From: Curtobacterium sp. MCLR17_007
GTDB taxonomy: Bacteria > Actinomycetota > Actinomycetes > Actinomycetales > Microbacteriaceae
DNA length: 64,000 bases
Direction: 5' to 3'
NCBI RefSeq assembly: GCF_003234655.2
Contig: NZ_CP126271.1
Span: 744,001 to 808,000, forward strand
This document shows positions 7,957 through 15,935 of the stretch, piece after piece; position 1 is the stretch's first letter, and each line of letters begins with the position of its first letter. The notes beneath the pieces are model-generated. The model saw only the letters and a program-made list of their open reading frames with translations. It did no database searches and was not told where the DNA came from. The translations under genes and the position numbers were made by a program.

Positions 7957-9843
7957 ATGCACATCGGATCGATCTCGAGACCTCGGCGCATCGTCGCCGC
8001 GGCACTCGGCGCCCTGGCTCTCGTCACCGGGAGCCTCTTCGCAGCGACGACCGGCGTGGGCAGCGCCGCCGCCGCCACCAACGGCCCCTGCGACACCTAC
8101 GCCGGCGCCGGCACCGCGTGTGTCGCCGCGTACAGCTCCACCCGGGCGCTGTCCTCGTCGTACAACGGGCCGCTGTACCAGGTGCAGCGCGCCTCGGACG
8201 GTGCGACCACCAACGTCGGGCTGCTCACCGCCGGCGGGTACGCCAACGCCGCCGCGCAGGACTCGTTCTGCTCCGGCACGACGTGCACCATCCCGAAGAT
8301 CTACGACCAGACGTCCAACCACAACGACCTGACGGTCGCCGGGGCCGGGGACGCCGGTCCGGCGAACCACGCGGCCGACGCCGGTGCGCTGCCGGTCACG
8401 GTGGCCGGGCACAAGGCTTACGGCATCTACATGCCGCAGCAGGTGGCCTACCGGATCTCGAGCACGGTCGCCAAGGGCACGGCGCGCGGCGCCAGCCCGG
8501 AGTCGATGTACGAGGTCGCCAGCGGCACGAACGTGAACCACGGCTGCTGTTCCGACTTCGGCAACGTCGAGACCCAGTCGAAGGACACCGGCAAGGGGCA
8601 CATGGACGCCCTCAACCTGTCGATGCTCAACGGCACGGGCAGCGCCGGACGCGGTCCGTGGGTGCAGGCAGACCTGGAGAACGGCGTCTACGAGGGCAAG
8701 ACCGCGATCAACACCGCGAACACCGGCAACACGTCGAAGTTCGTGACCGCGCTGCTCAAGAACGACGGCGTCGCGAACTTCGCGCTCAAGGGCGGGAACG
8801 CGCAGTCCGGCTCGCTGTCGAAGTGGTACGAAGGGGCGCTGCCGACCGACAAGGACGGCGACGGCCAGGGCTACACGCCGATGAAGCTCGAGGGCTCGAT
8901 CGTGCTCGGCGCCGGCGGGGACAACTCGAACCGCGGCACCCAGTCCTTCTTCGAGGGCGTCATGACCACCGGCTACTCCTCCGACGCGGCCGACAACGCC
9001 GTGCAGGCGAACGTCGTCGCGCAGAACTACCAGGGCGTCTCGACCGGCGGCGGCCCGGGTGCGGCGATCACTGGCCCCGGCGGCAAGTGCGTCGACGTCG
9101 ACGGTGACGACACCGGTGGCAACACCGCGGTCGTGCAGCTGTACGACTGCAAGACGCTCGCCGCCGACCAGCACTGGCTCGGCAACGTCTACGGCGCGCA
9201 CACCCTGAGCACGCTCGGACGCTGCCTCGACGTCAACGGCAACGGCACGGCGAACGGCACGCACGTCGAGCTCTACGACTGCAACGGCGCCGGCGGCCAG
9301 CAGTGGATCGTGCAGCCGGACGGGTCGATCAAGAACCCGCAGTCCGGACGCTGCCTCGACGACCCGTCGGGCAACACCGCGAACGGCACCGCGCTGCAGA
9401 TCTACGACTGCAACGGCAACCAGGCGCAGCGGTTCGTCGCCGCGGTCCCGATCAGGACGATCGGGGCGAAGTGCGTCGACGTGGCCGGCAACGACCTGCA
9501 GCAGAACGGCCAGCAGGTCCAGGTCTACGACTGCCAGACGCTGCTGACCGACGAGCAGACGACGGACCAGCAGTGGGCCTACAACGCCGCCGACCACACG
9601 ATCCGGACGCTCGGTCGGTGCCTGGACATCGACGGCAACGCCACCGCGAACGGCACGCATCTGGAGCTGTACACGTGCAACGGCGTCGGTGGCCAGCAGT
9701 GGGTGCCGCAGGCGAACGGCTCCGTGCTCAACCCGCAGTCCGGTCGCTGCCTCGACGTCCCGTCGGGCAACACCGCGAACACGACGCCGCTGCAGCTCTA
9801 CGACTGCAACAACCAGGCGCCGCAGGTGTTCAGCTTCAACTGA
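7957..9843 (+). CDS. Secreted alpha-L-arabinofuranosidase (GH54) with ricin-type CBM13 repeats
   Basis: 628 residues; ATG 7957 has GGAAGGAA upstream and starts a Sec signal peptide (RRIVAAALGALALVTGSLFAA, cleavage near GSAAAA). Residues ~45-340 match the GH54 catalytic domain: CDTYAGAGTACVAAYSSTRAL, LYQVQRASDGATTNVG, the pair IYDQTSNHNDLTVAG and the GCCSDFGN cysteine motif typical of arabinofuranosidase B. A glycine-rich linker leads to two ricin-B-like blocks with repeated GRCLDVxGN...Y(D/T)CN..GGQQW units, which bind xylan or galactose-containing chains. It should release arabinose side chains from arabinoxylan outside the cell. Shared operators link it to the importer at 15.9-20.4 kb. Confidence 0.92.
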   Translation: MHIGSISRPRRIVAAALGALALVTGSLFAATTGVGSAAAATNGPCDTYAGAGTACVAAYSSTRALSSSYNGPLYQVQRASDGATTNVGLLTAGGYANAAAQDSFCSGTTCTIPKIYDQTSNHNDLTVAGAGDAGPANHAADAGALPVTVAGHKAYGIYMPQQVAYRISSTVAKGTARGASPESMYEVASGTNVNHGCCSDFGNVETQSKDTGKGHMDALNLSMLNGTGSAGRGPWVQADLENGVYEGKTAINTANTGNTSKFVTALLKNDGVANFALKGGNAQSGSLSKWYEGALPTDKDGDGQGYTPMKLEGSIVLGAGGDNSNRGTQSFFEGVMTTGYSSDAADNAVQANVVAQNYQGVSTGGGPGAAITGPGGKCVDVDGDDTGGNTAVVQLYDCKTLAADQHWLGNVYGAHTLSTLGRCLDVNGNGTANGTHVELYDCNGAGGQQWIVQPDGSIKNPQSGRCLDDPSGNTANGTALQIYDCNGNQAQRFVAAVPIRTIGAKCVDVAGNDLQQNGQQVQVYDCQTLLTDEQTTDQQWAYNAADHTIRTLGRCLDIDGNATANGTHLELYTCNGVGGQQWVPQANGSVLNPQSGRCLDVPSGNTANTTPLQLYDCNNQAPQVFSFN

Positions 9844-9854
9844 ACCGCGTGACG

Positions 9855-9894
9855 GACGGGAGGCCCGGTGCCAGCTGGCACCGGGCCTCCCGTC
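9855..9894 (+). terminator. Strong terminator after the GH54 gene
   Basis: A perfect 40-bp dyad with 20-bp arms (GACGGGAGGCCCGGTGCCAG and its complement) starts 11 bp after the GH54 stop. It also lies just beyond the 3' end of the convergent MarR-type gene, so it probably serves both strands. Confidence 0.85.
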
Positions 9895-9930
9895 TGTCGG
9901 CCCCCGACGCGCTCGACGGCGTGGTCCCCG

Positions 9931-10380
9931 TCACTGCTGCCGGGTCTGCCGCCAGCGCGTGACGATCTGCGGGAGCTCTGCGCGCAGGAAGGCGAAGAAG
10001 TCGGCCGTCTCGAGGAGACGGGCCGACGTCCTGGAGTCGCTGGCCGTCCGCGCGCCGTCCGTCAGGATGCCCTCGAGGTCGCGCAGCGCGTTGTCTTGGT
10101 GCGCGACGGCCTCCATCCAGGCGTCGGGGCGCACCTCGTACGCGATCTGCCGATCGTTCTGGCGGGTCACGTCGACCAGGCTGAGCGACCGCAGCATCTT
10201 CGCCCCGTTCGAGACGGCCGACGCTCCGACGCCGAGGGCTGCCGACAGCTCCGCCGCAGTGGAGACCCCGCCCGCCGTCGCCATCAGGCTCGCGAAGATC
10301 CGCGCTGACATCCGCGGCCACCCGGAGCGGGCGAGCACGTCGGCGAACCGTTCGACGAACCTGTCGTTGTCGTCAGCCAC
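9931..10380 (-). CDS. GbsR/MarR-family regulator
   Basis: 149 residues from a GTG start. The winged-helix core is readable: WPRMSARIFASLMAT, then STAAELSAALGVGASAVSNGAKMLRSLSLVDV as the HTH, and a C-terminal helical dimerisation arm (FFAFLRAELPQIVTRWRQT). It is divergent from the ABC exporter, with a near-perfect palindrome between them, so it most likely represses that exporter and itself. The effector is unknown. Confidence 0.85.
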   Translation of the reverse strand: MADDNDRFVERFADVLARSGWPRMSARIFASLMATAGGVSTAAELSAALGVGASAVSNGAKMLRSLSLVDVTRQNDRQIAYEVRPDAWMEAVAHQDNALRDLEGILTDGARTASDSRTSARLLETADFFAFLRAELPQIVTRWRQTRQQ

Positions 10381-10429
10381 GGTGGACCTCGGTGCATCCC
10401 ATGCGACGACGGTACATGCACTACACAGA

Positions 10430-10460
10430 ATTCACGAACTTCATGAATAGCGTGTACTGT
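10430..10460 (+). promoter_or_regulatory. Operator and leaderless promoter of the ABC exporter
   Basis: ATTCACGAACTTCATGAAT (10430-10448) is a 19-bp dyad matching its complement at all but the central base and one base pair, typical of a MarR/GbsR site. It covers a TTCACG -35 (10431-10436); 18 bp later TACTGT (10455-10460) fits a -10. The ATG at 10468 is only 8 bp beyond the -10, so the exporter mRNA is probably leaderless. Confidence 0.7.
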
Positions 10461-10467
10461 CGCGACC

Positions 10468-11379
10468 ATGACCGACATCGTCGAGCTGGACGGGATCACC
10501 AAGTCCTTCGGCCGCGTCCGGGCGCTCGACGGCGTGACCCTCTCGGTCCGGCAGGGCGAGGTGCACGGACTGCTGGGGCCGAACGGTGCGGGCAAGTCCA
10601 CGATCATCCGGGTGCTGCTCGGGATGCTGCACGCCGACGGCGGCCGGGCGCGGGTCTTCGGGAAGGACCCGTGGTCGTCTGCCCCGGTGGTCCGAGCCCG
10701 CCTGGCGTACGTGCCCGGGGACGTCAGTCTGTGGCCGAACCTGACGGGAGGGGAAGTCATCGACCTCCTCGCCCGCATGCACGGTGGTGAGGACCGGGCG
10801 AAGCGTGACGAGCTGGTCGAGCGCTTCGACCTCGATCCCAGGAAGCGATCGCGCACGTACTCCAAGGGGAACCGTCAGAAGGTGGGTCTGATCTCGGCGC
10901 TGAGCGTCACGACCGACCTGCTGGTCCTCGACGAGCCCACCTCGGGACTCGACCCGCTGATGGAGGCGGTGTTCAAGGACTGCGTGCGCGAGGCCCGCGC
11001 CGCCGGACGGACGGTCCTGCTCTCCAGCCACATCCTGTCGGAGGTGGAGCAGCTCTGTGACCGTGTCAGCGTCGTCCGGGACGGCAGGGTGGTCGACACC
11101 GGCACCCTCGGGGAGCTGCGCGGGCACGCGTCGACGGTCGTCACTGCGACCCTCGCCCGCCCTCCCGTCGGTCTGGAAGCGACCCCCGGGGTGACGGACG
11201 TCCGCATCGACGGACTCCGGGTCACCCTGACCACGACGCGTCTCGACGAGGTCATGACCCGTCTCGCAGCGGCCGGCATCGAGACGCTCAGCGTCGCCCC
11301 GCCGACACTGGAGGACCTCTTCCTGCACTGGTACGACCGTGCCAGCGGTGCGGAGAACCGACCGGTCGCGAGCGCGTGA
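10468..11379 (+). CDS. ABC exporter ATP-binding protein (DrrA/CcmA type)
   Basis: 303 residues. The nucleotide-binding motifs are complete: Walker A GPNGAGKST, a signature variant YSKGNRQKVGLI, Walker B LLVLDEPTSGLDP and the switch histidine in SSHILSEVEQLC. A C-terminal extension of about 80 residues is typical of drug and lipid exporters. It overlaps the permease gene by 4 bp (GTGA). The divergent regulator suggests induction by a toxic compound. Confidence 0.93.
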   Translation: MTDIVELDGITKSFGRVRALDGVTLSVRQGEVHGLLGPNGAGKSTIIRVLLGMLHADGGRARVFGKDPWSSAPVVRARLAYVPGDVSLWPNLTGGEVIDLLARMHGGEDRAKRDELVERFDLDPRKRSRTYSKGNRQKVGLISALSVTTDLLVLDEPTSGLDPLMEAVFKDCVREARAAGRTVLLSSHILSEVEQLCDRVSVVRDGRVVDTGTLGELRGHASTVVTATLARPPVGLEATPGVTDVRIDGLRVTLTTTRLDEVMTRLAAAGIETLSVAPPTLEDLFLHWYDRASGAENRPVASA

Positions 11380-12929
11380 ACGCCGTCACGGGACTCCGGT
11401 CGTCCCTCCACCTCGTGCTCCGTCGAGAACGTGTGCACGGAGCCGCCTGGTACGTGCTGACCGCGCTGCTGGCGCTCCTGGTGGCCGCAGGGATCGCCTC
11501 GACGTACCCGACACTGGCGAGCCGAGAGGCGCTCGCGTCCTCCGTCAACCGCAGCGCCGGGGAGTTGTTCATCATCGGGCCCGTCGCCAGCGTCGATCCC
11601 GGGGGCGTCGAACTGTGGCGGATCCTCGGTGCTGCGACGATCTTCATCAGCCTCGCGTCGGTGTCCACCGTCGTCCGGAACACCCGGGCGACCGAGGAGG
11701 ACGGGACCAGCGAGCTGTCGGGATCGGCGGCGATCGGACGTGCCGCGCCGCTCGTGGCGGTGCTCGTCGTCACGGCTGCGGGCTCCCTGCTCGCCGGGGC
11801 CATCGTGACCTCGGGGTTCATCGGTACCGGTGCCGGTGTCCTGGGCTCGACACTCGCCGGCGCGCAGATCACGATGACCGGCCTGCTCGGAGCGTCGCTC
11901 GCGGCGCTGACCGGGCAGCTCATGCGGACGGCCCGCGGAGCCACGGGTGTCGCGATCGCCGTCGTGGCAGCCAGCTTCCTGCTGCGCGGCGCCGGTGACG
12001 TCATGGGCGGAGACGCCTTCTGGCTCTCGCCGTTCGGCTGGATCTCCGCCGTCCGTCCCTTCGCCGCCGACGACGCCGCCATGCTGTTGCCGGCGCTGGC
12101 GCTGGCCGCACTCCTGGCAGCCGTGGCCGTCCGGGTCGCCGCGGGCCGGGACCTGGGCGCCGGGATGGTCGCGGAGCGCACCGGCCCCGCTCGGGCGGGG
12201 AGATCGCTGCGCGGCCCGGTGTCGCTCGCCCTGCGGACCACCCGGGGGACGATCCTCGGGTGGGGCGTCGGCGCACTCGTCGTGGGGGTCCTGATCGGCG
12301 GCGTCGCCACGACCGTCGACACGCAGGTCGAGCTCGCGCTCGGGAGCGGAGCGGGCAGCGGCTCCGGGCTCGTCGACGTCGCCCTGTACCTCGCACCGCT
12401 CTTCGCGACGGTCCTCGGCCTCCAGGTGGTCCTGCGACTGCGCGGCGAGGTCGCGTCCGGGCGCGCAGAAGCAGTGTTGTCCCGCCCCGTCGGGCGCGAC
12501 CGCTGGCTGCTCGCCCACGTCGCCGCGGCAGTGCTCGGCGCGGCGATCGTCCTGCTGGCCTTCGGGCTGGGGATCGCGATCGCGTCGCTGGGCACGTTCC
12601 CTGGACGCTTCGCTCCGACAGCCGCCGCCGGTGTCCTGCGATCGCCGGCGCCGTGGGTGTTCATCACGCTGGGGGCGGTGCTCCTGGCGGTCATCCCGCG
12701 CGCGGCGGCGGTGGTCGCGTACACGGTCGTGGCTGCGTTCCAAGCGCTGGAGTTCGCGGTGGAGTTCCGCCTGCTGCCGGCGGACGCGCTCCTGGCATCA
12801 CCGTTCGCGGTCGTCCCGCAGGCGCCTGACGGTGCGGCGCACGTCTGGCAGACGATCGTCCTGGTGCTGGTCGCCGCCACGCTGGGTCTGCTCGCGGCGA
12901 TCGCCGTGCGGCACCGGGACCTGCGCTAG
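11376..12929 (+). CDS. ABC exporter permease, two six-helix halves
   Basis: 517 residues from GTG 11376. About twelve hydrophobic segments are arranged as two similar halves, each with a long loop between helices 1 and 2 and a conserved ATEEDGTSELSGSAAIGRAAPL / ASGRAEAVLSRPVGRDRWLL amphipathic helix. This duplicated layout is that of actinobacterial polyketide/tetronasin-type ABC-2 exporters. Its ATPase is encoded immediately upstream. The substrate is not evident. Confidence 0.88.
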   Translation: MNAVTGLRSSLHLVLRRERVHGAAWYVLTALLALLVAAGIASTYPTLASREALASSVNRSAGELFIIGPVASVDPGGVELWRILGAATIFISLASVSTVVRNTRATEEDGTSELSGSAAIGRAAPLVAVLVVTAAGSLLAGAIVTSGFIGTGAGVLGSTLAGAQITMTGLLGASLAALTGQLMRTARGATGVAIAVVAASFLLRGAGDVMGGDAFWLSPFGWISAVRPFAADDAAMLLPALALAALLAAVAVRVAAGRDLGAGMVAERTGPARAGRSLRGPVSLALRTTRGTILGWGVGALVVGVLIGGVATTVDTQVELALGSGAGSGSGLVDVALYLAPLFATVLGLQVVLRLRGEVASGRAEAVLSRPVGRDRWLLAHVAAAVLGAAIVLLAFGLGIAIASLGTFPGRFAPTAAAGVLRSPAPWVFITLGAVLLAVIPRAAAVVAYTVVAAFQALEFAVEFRLLPADALLASPFAVVPQAPDGAAHVWQTIVLVLVAATLGLLAAIAVRHRDLR

Positions 12930-13011
12930 CGACCGGATGGCCGTCGGCGGCCGCGGCCGGTCAGCTCCACCCCCCGTGCTCATCGGACCCCGTCCATCGG
13001 CTCACGCGGTG

Positions 13012-13449
13012 TCACCGTGCTGACGTCGCCTCCGGACCACCTGAGGCGACGGCCTGGCGGTACGCGGCGATCTTCCGTTCCAGTGCGGCCAGGTGCCGCT
13101 GAACTTCGGCCTGCCGTTCGAGAACGGTCGCGTGGTGCTGTTCGAGGAGCGCGAGACGCTCGGCGTCGTCCGCGCCGGCGCGGTACGCGGCGGCGTACTC
13201 GCGCATCTCGTGGACGCTCATCCCCGTCCCGCGGAGCATCACCGTGCCGGCGAGCCAGCTCAGCGCGGCCGTGTCGTACCGACGCCACCCGTCCGGACCG
13301 CGATCGGGGGCGGGCGTGATGCCTTCCTTCTCGTAGTAGCGGATCGTGTCGACGGTGACGCCGAGCAGGTCCGCGGCGACGCTGATCGTGACGGGCTCGT
13401 CGACGTGGACCTCCGGGAGCAGCACGGACCCGAGTCTTGCACTTGACAT
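13012..13449 (-). CDS. MerR-family regulator
   Basis: 145 residues taking ATG 13449; a GTG three codons upstream is an alternative. The winged HTH is clear: ISVAADLLGVTVDTIRYYEKEGI, then RYDTAALSWLAG, followed by a long dimerisation helix (ERLALLEQHHATVLERQAEVQRHLAALERKIAAY). No metal-binding cysteines are present, which favours the branch that controls aldo-keto reductases and stress genes rather than metal sensors. It is divergent from the aldo-keto reductase, whose upstream region carries TTGACA at 13443-13448 overlapping this start. Confidence 0.88.
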   Translation of the reverse strand: MSSARLGSVLLPEVHVDEPVTISVAADLLGVTVDTIRYYEKEGITPAPDRGPDGWRRYDTAALSWLAGTVMLRGTGMSVHEMREYAAAYRAGADDAERLALLEQHHATVLERQAEVQRHLAALERKIAAYRQAVASGGPEATSAR

Positions 13450-13514
13450 GGTGCGCACACCAGGGTCGAGAGTCGGGTCGTCCGGGGCGACCCGGCAGTG
13501 AACGGAGAACGCAC

Positions 13515-14498
13515 ATGCAGCAGATCCCTCTCGGCTCCCAGGGCCTCGTCACGTCCGCGCTCGGTCTCGGGTGCATGGGGATGAGCGCCTTCTACGGCGG
13601 GGCCACCGAAGCCGGCTCGGTCGAGACCATCCGCCGCGCGCTCGACCTCGGGATCACCCTGTTCGACACGGCGGAGGCGTACGGGCCGTTCGAGAACGAG
13701 AAGCTGCTCGGCCGGGTCCTCGGCGCCGACCGGGACCGGGTGGTCGTCGCCTCGAAGTTCGCCACCGACTTCACCGACGACGGCCAGCCGATCGGCCTCG
13801 ACGGCTCCCCGGAGCACGCCCGCCGCGCCATCGACCGGTCCCTCGGTCATCTCGGTACCGACCACGTCGACCTCTGGTACCTGCACCGCGCAGACCCCGA
13901 CGTGCCGATCGAGGACACGATCGGTGCGATGAGCGAAGCCGTCACCGCCGGCAAGGCCCGCACCATCGGCGTCTCGGAGACCTCTGCCGAGACCCTGCGC
14001 CGCGCGCACGCGACGTTCCCGATCACCGCGATCCAGTCCGAGTACAGCCTGTTCGAGCGGGATGCCGAGCACAACGGCGTCCTCGAGACCGCCTCGGAGC
14101 TCGGCATCGGGTTCGTCCCGTTCTCCCCGCTCGGGCGCGGGTTCCTGTCCGGCACCGTGACCCGCAGAGACGACCTGCCCGAGGGTGATGCCCGCCGGGA
14201 CCTCCCCAGGTTCTCGGACGACGCCATCGACGCGAACCTGCGCGTCGTCGACGCACTCACGGTCATCGCCGACGAGAAGGGCGTCACCACCGCGCAGCTC
14301 GCACTCGCGTGGCTGATCCGGGCCGGCACCGTCCCGATCCCCGGGACCACCAAGGCTTCCCGTGTCGAGGAGAACGCCGCCGCCGTCGACGTCGTGCTCA
14401 CCGCGAACGACCTCGACCGCATCGAGGTGGCTGCACCGCACGGCGTGGCTGTCGGCACCCGCAACACCGCGGCGGGGATGGCTCGCGACCGCGACTGA
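13515..14498 (+). CDS. NADPH-dependent aldo-keto reductase
   Basis: 327 residues from ATG 13515 (GGAG at 13504-13507); an upstream in-frame GTG would overlap the MerR gene. The (alpha/beta)8 reductase catalytic set is present: Asp and Tyr in LFDTAEAYGPFENE, Lys in VVASKFA, His in LWYLHRAD, and the cofactor loop VPIPGTTKASRVEENAAA. The overall sequence is of the YajO/AKR13 type that detoxifies aldehydes and ketones. A divergent MerR regulator probably controls it. Confidence 0.92.
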   Translation: MQQIPLGSQGLVTSALGLGCMGMSAFYGGATEAGSVETIRRALDLGITLFDTAEAYGPFENEKLLGRVLGADRDRVVVASKFATDFTDDGQPIGLDGSPEHARRAIDRSLGHLGTDHVDLWYLHRADPDVPIEDTIGAMSEAVTAGKARTIGVSETSAETLRRAHATFPITAIQSEYSLFERDAEHNGVLETASELGIGFVPFSPLGRGFLSGTVTRRDDLPEGDARRDLPRFSDDAIDANLRVVDALTVIADEKGVTTAQLALAWLIRAGTVPIPGTTKASRVEENAAAVDVVLTANDLDRIEVAAPHGVAVGTRNTAAGMARDRD

Positions 14499-14570
14499 GC
14501 CCGCACCGGTGCTGCCGATCACCATCGTCGTCCGGGCGTCCACGCGACTGATGCTCGCGAGTGACCCGGC

Positions 14571-14632
14571 AGCGGAAGCGACATGGCGGCACCCTTCGCG
14601 CGTCGCATCCGGTGCCACGATGTCGCTTCGGC
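14571..14632. repeat. Intergenic palindromic repeat, diverged copy
   Basis: AGCGGAAGCGACATGGCGGC at the left and its near-complement GATGTCGCTTCGGCT at the right bracket a ~30-bp centre. The same GCGACATGGCGGC / TGTCGCTT core occurs in the two copies at 20441-20508 and 20591-20654, so this is a dispersed REP-like element. Confidence 0.55.
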
Positions 14633-14675
14633 TGTCCGATTCGGGCCGTCGACCACGGCGGATGCGATCCGGGGC

Positions 14676-14726
14676 TTGCTTCATCGATTAAGCACGTGCA
14701 TGATGTGACCAGTTAATCGATAAAGC
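14676..14726 (+). promoter_or_regulatory. Promoter with paired LacI operators
   Basis: GCTTCATCGATTAAGC (14678-14693) and AGTTAATCGATAAAGC (14711-14726) are two copies of one operator, the same as that before the GH54 gene. The first overlaps a TTGCTT -35 (14676-14681); CATGAT (14699-14704) is the likely -10, and the second copy lies downstream of the start point. This is autoregulation of the LacI gene and its operon, possibly by looping. Confidence 0.75.
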
Positions 14727-14751
14727 AACCGACTCGAAGGAGGCGACCCCC

Positions 14752-15801
14752 ATGCCGAAGTCCGTCACCCTCAAGGACGTGGCCGCGAAGGTCGGCGTGA
14801 CGTCCGCCGCCGCCAGCATGGCGCTCTCCGGGCACGAGCGCATCAGCGAGAAGACCCGCGCCGCCGTCAAGCAGGCCGCCGACGAACTCGGCTACGTCCC
14901 GAGCTCGGCCGGCCGGGCACTCCGCAGCCAGCGCGCCGACGCCGTGGCGCTCATCGTGCCGAACTCGTCCGCACACGTGTTCGGACACCTCTACTTCATG
15001 CACGTGCTGACGGGGATGTCGACCGCGGCGAACGCCCACGACGCCCAGGTGATCGTGTCCACGAACGCCGACGCCAGCTCGGGCGACGTCGCGTACGAGC
15101 GGGTCATGCGTTCCCGGACGGCCGACGGCGCCATCGTCACCAGCGCCGCGGTCGACGACGACCACGTGCAGGGGCTCGTGGCGAGCGGCCTGCCCGCCGT
15201 GCTCATCGGCAACTACCCGCACCTGGCCGACGCGGTCACGGTCGGCATCGACGACGTCACCGCGACCGAACGTCTGGTCGACCACCTGGTCGAGGTCCAC
15301 GGTCGTCGCCGCCTGCTGCACGTGACGGGCACACTCGACCACCAGACGGGCCTCGACCGCCGCCAGGGCTTCCTGCGTGCCACCGAACGGCACGGCCTGA
15401 CCGACGTCACGGTGATCGAGGGCGACCTGTCCGAGACGTCCGGCGCAGCCGCCATGGAGCAGATGCTCGCGGGTGACGCCGGCACCCGACCCGACGGCGT
15501 CGTGTTCGCGAACGACGACATGGCGGTCGGTGGCCTGCACACCCTGCGCCGTGCGGGCGTCGACGTCCCCGGCGACGTCGCCGTCGTCGGGTTCGACGAC
15601 TTCGGGCTCGCCCGCGTCACGACTCCGGGCATCACGACCGTGCGCGTCCCCGCCGAGGAGATGGGCCGCATCGCGACCGAGCGGCTCTTCGACCTGGTCG
15701 ACCACCGTGGCGGCCAGCCCGCCCGCACCGAACTCCCCGTCGAGCTCGTCGTCCGCGCCTCGTGCGGCTGCGACCCCGACGCGGAACGCGTCCGAACCTG
15801 A
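14752..15801 (+). CDS. LacI-family regulator of the arabinoxylan regulon
   Basis: 349 residues; AAGGAGG lies upstream of ATG 14752. HTH: VTLKDVAAKVGVTSAAASMALSGHERISEKTRAAV, then the hinge GRALRSQRADAVALIVP and a sugar-sensor domain ending VVGFDDFGLARVTTPGITTVRVP. Unlike most LacI genes it is the first gene of the operon it controls, with a binding lipoprotein, two permeases and a GH1-like enzyme downstream. Its probable operators lie before itself and before the GH54 gene 7 kb upstream. Confidence 0.9.
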   Translation: MPKSVTLKDVAAKVGVTSAAASMALSGHERISEKTRAAVKQAADELGYVPSSAGRALRSQRADAVALIVPNSSAHVFGHLYFMHVLTGMSTAANAHDAQVIVSTNADASSGDVAYERVMRSRTADGAIVTSAAVDDDHVQGLVASGLPAVLIGNYPHLADAVTVGIDDVTATERLVDHLVEVHGRRRLLHVTGTLDHQTGLDRRQGFLRATERHGLTDVTVIEGDLSETSGAAAMEQMLAGDAGTRPDGVVFANDDMAVGGLHTLRRAGVDVPGDVAVVGFDDFGLARVTTPGITTVRVPAEEMGRIATERLFDLVDHRGGQPARTELPVELVVRASCGCDPDAERVRT

Positions 15802-15915
15802 CCGACGAACCCCGCACCACACCACCCAGCACCACCGCACCCGACACCCAACGCACAGCACCGAACACGACACCGAACACCCACCCCACCCCGCATCACC
15901 CCTGCGAGCACAGCA
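15802..15915 (+). other. C-rich, G-poor untranslated leader inside the operon
   Basis: Between the LacI stop and the lipoprotein gene runs a stretch of short CACC/ACCG/ACAC words with very few G or T residues on the coding strand and no palindromes. Such C-over-G bubbles are the known signature of Rho utilisation sites, so this spacer may allow Rho-dependent down-tuning of the transporter genes relative to the regulator. That role is inference. Confidence 0.35.
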
Positions 15916-15935
15916 ACGCAAAGGAGCGTTCCCCG

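Noticed and set aside
12930..13011. Hairpin-like GGCCGTCGGCGGCC sequence after the ABC permease
   Set aside because: Arms are short and alternative pairings are equally good; not strong enough to call a terminator.
7864..14726. TTAATCGATTAA dyads as transposon or phage attachment sites
   Set aside because: All three copies lie in promoter positions of sugar genes with no mobile genes nearby; LacI operators explain them better.
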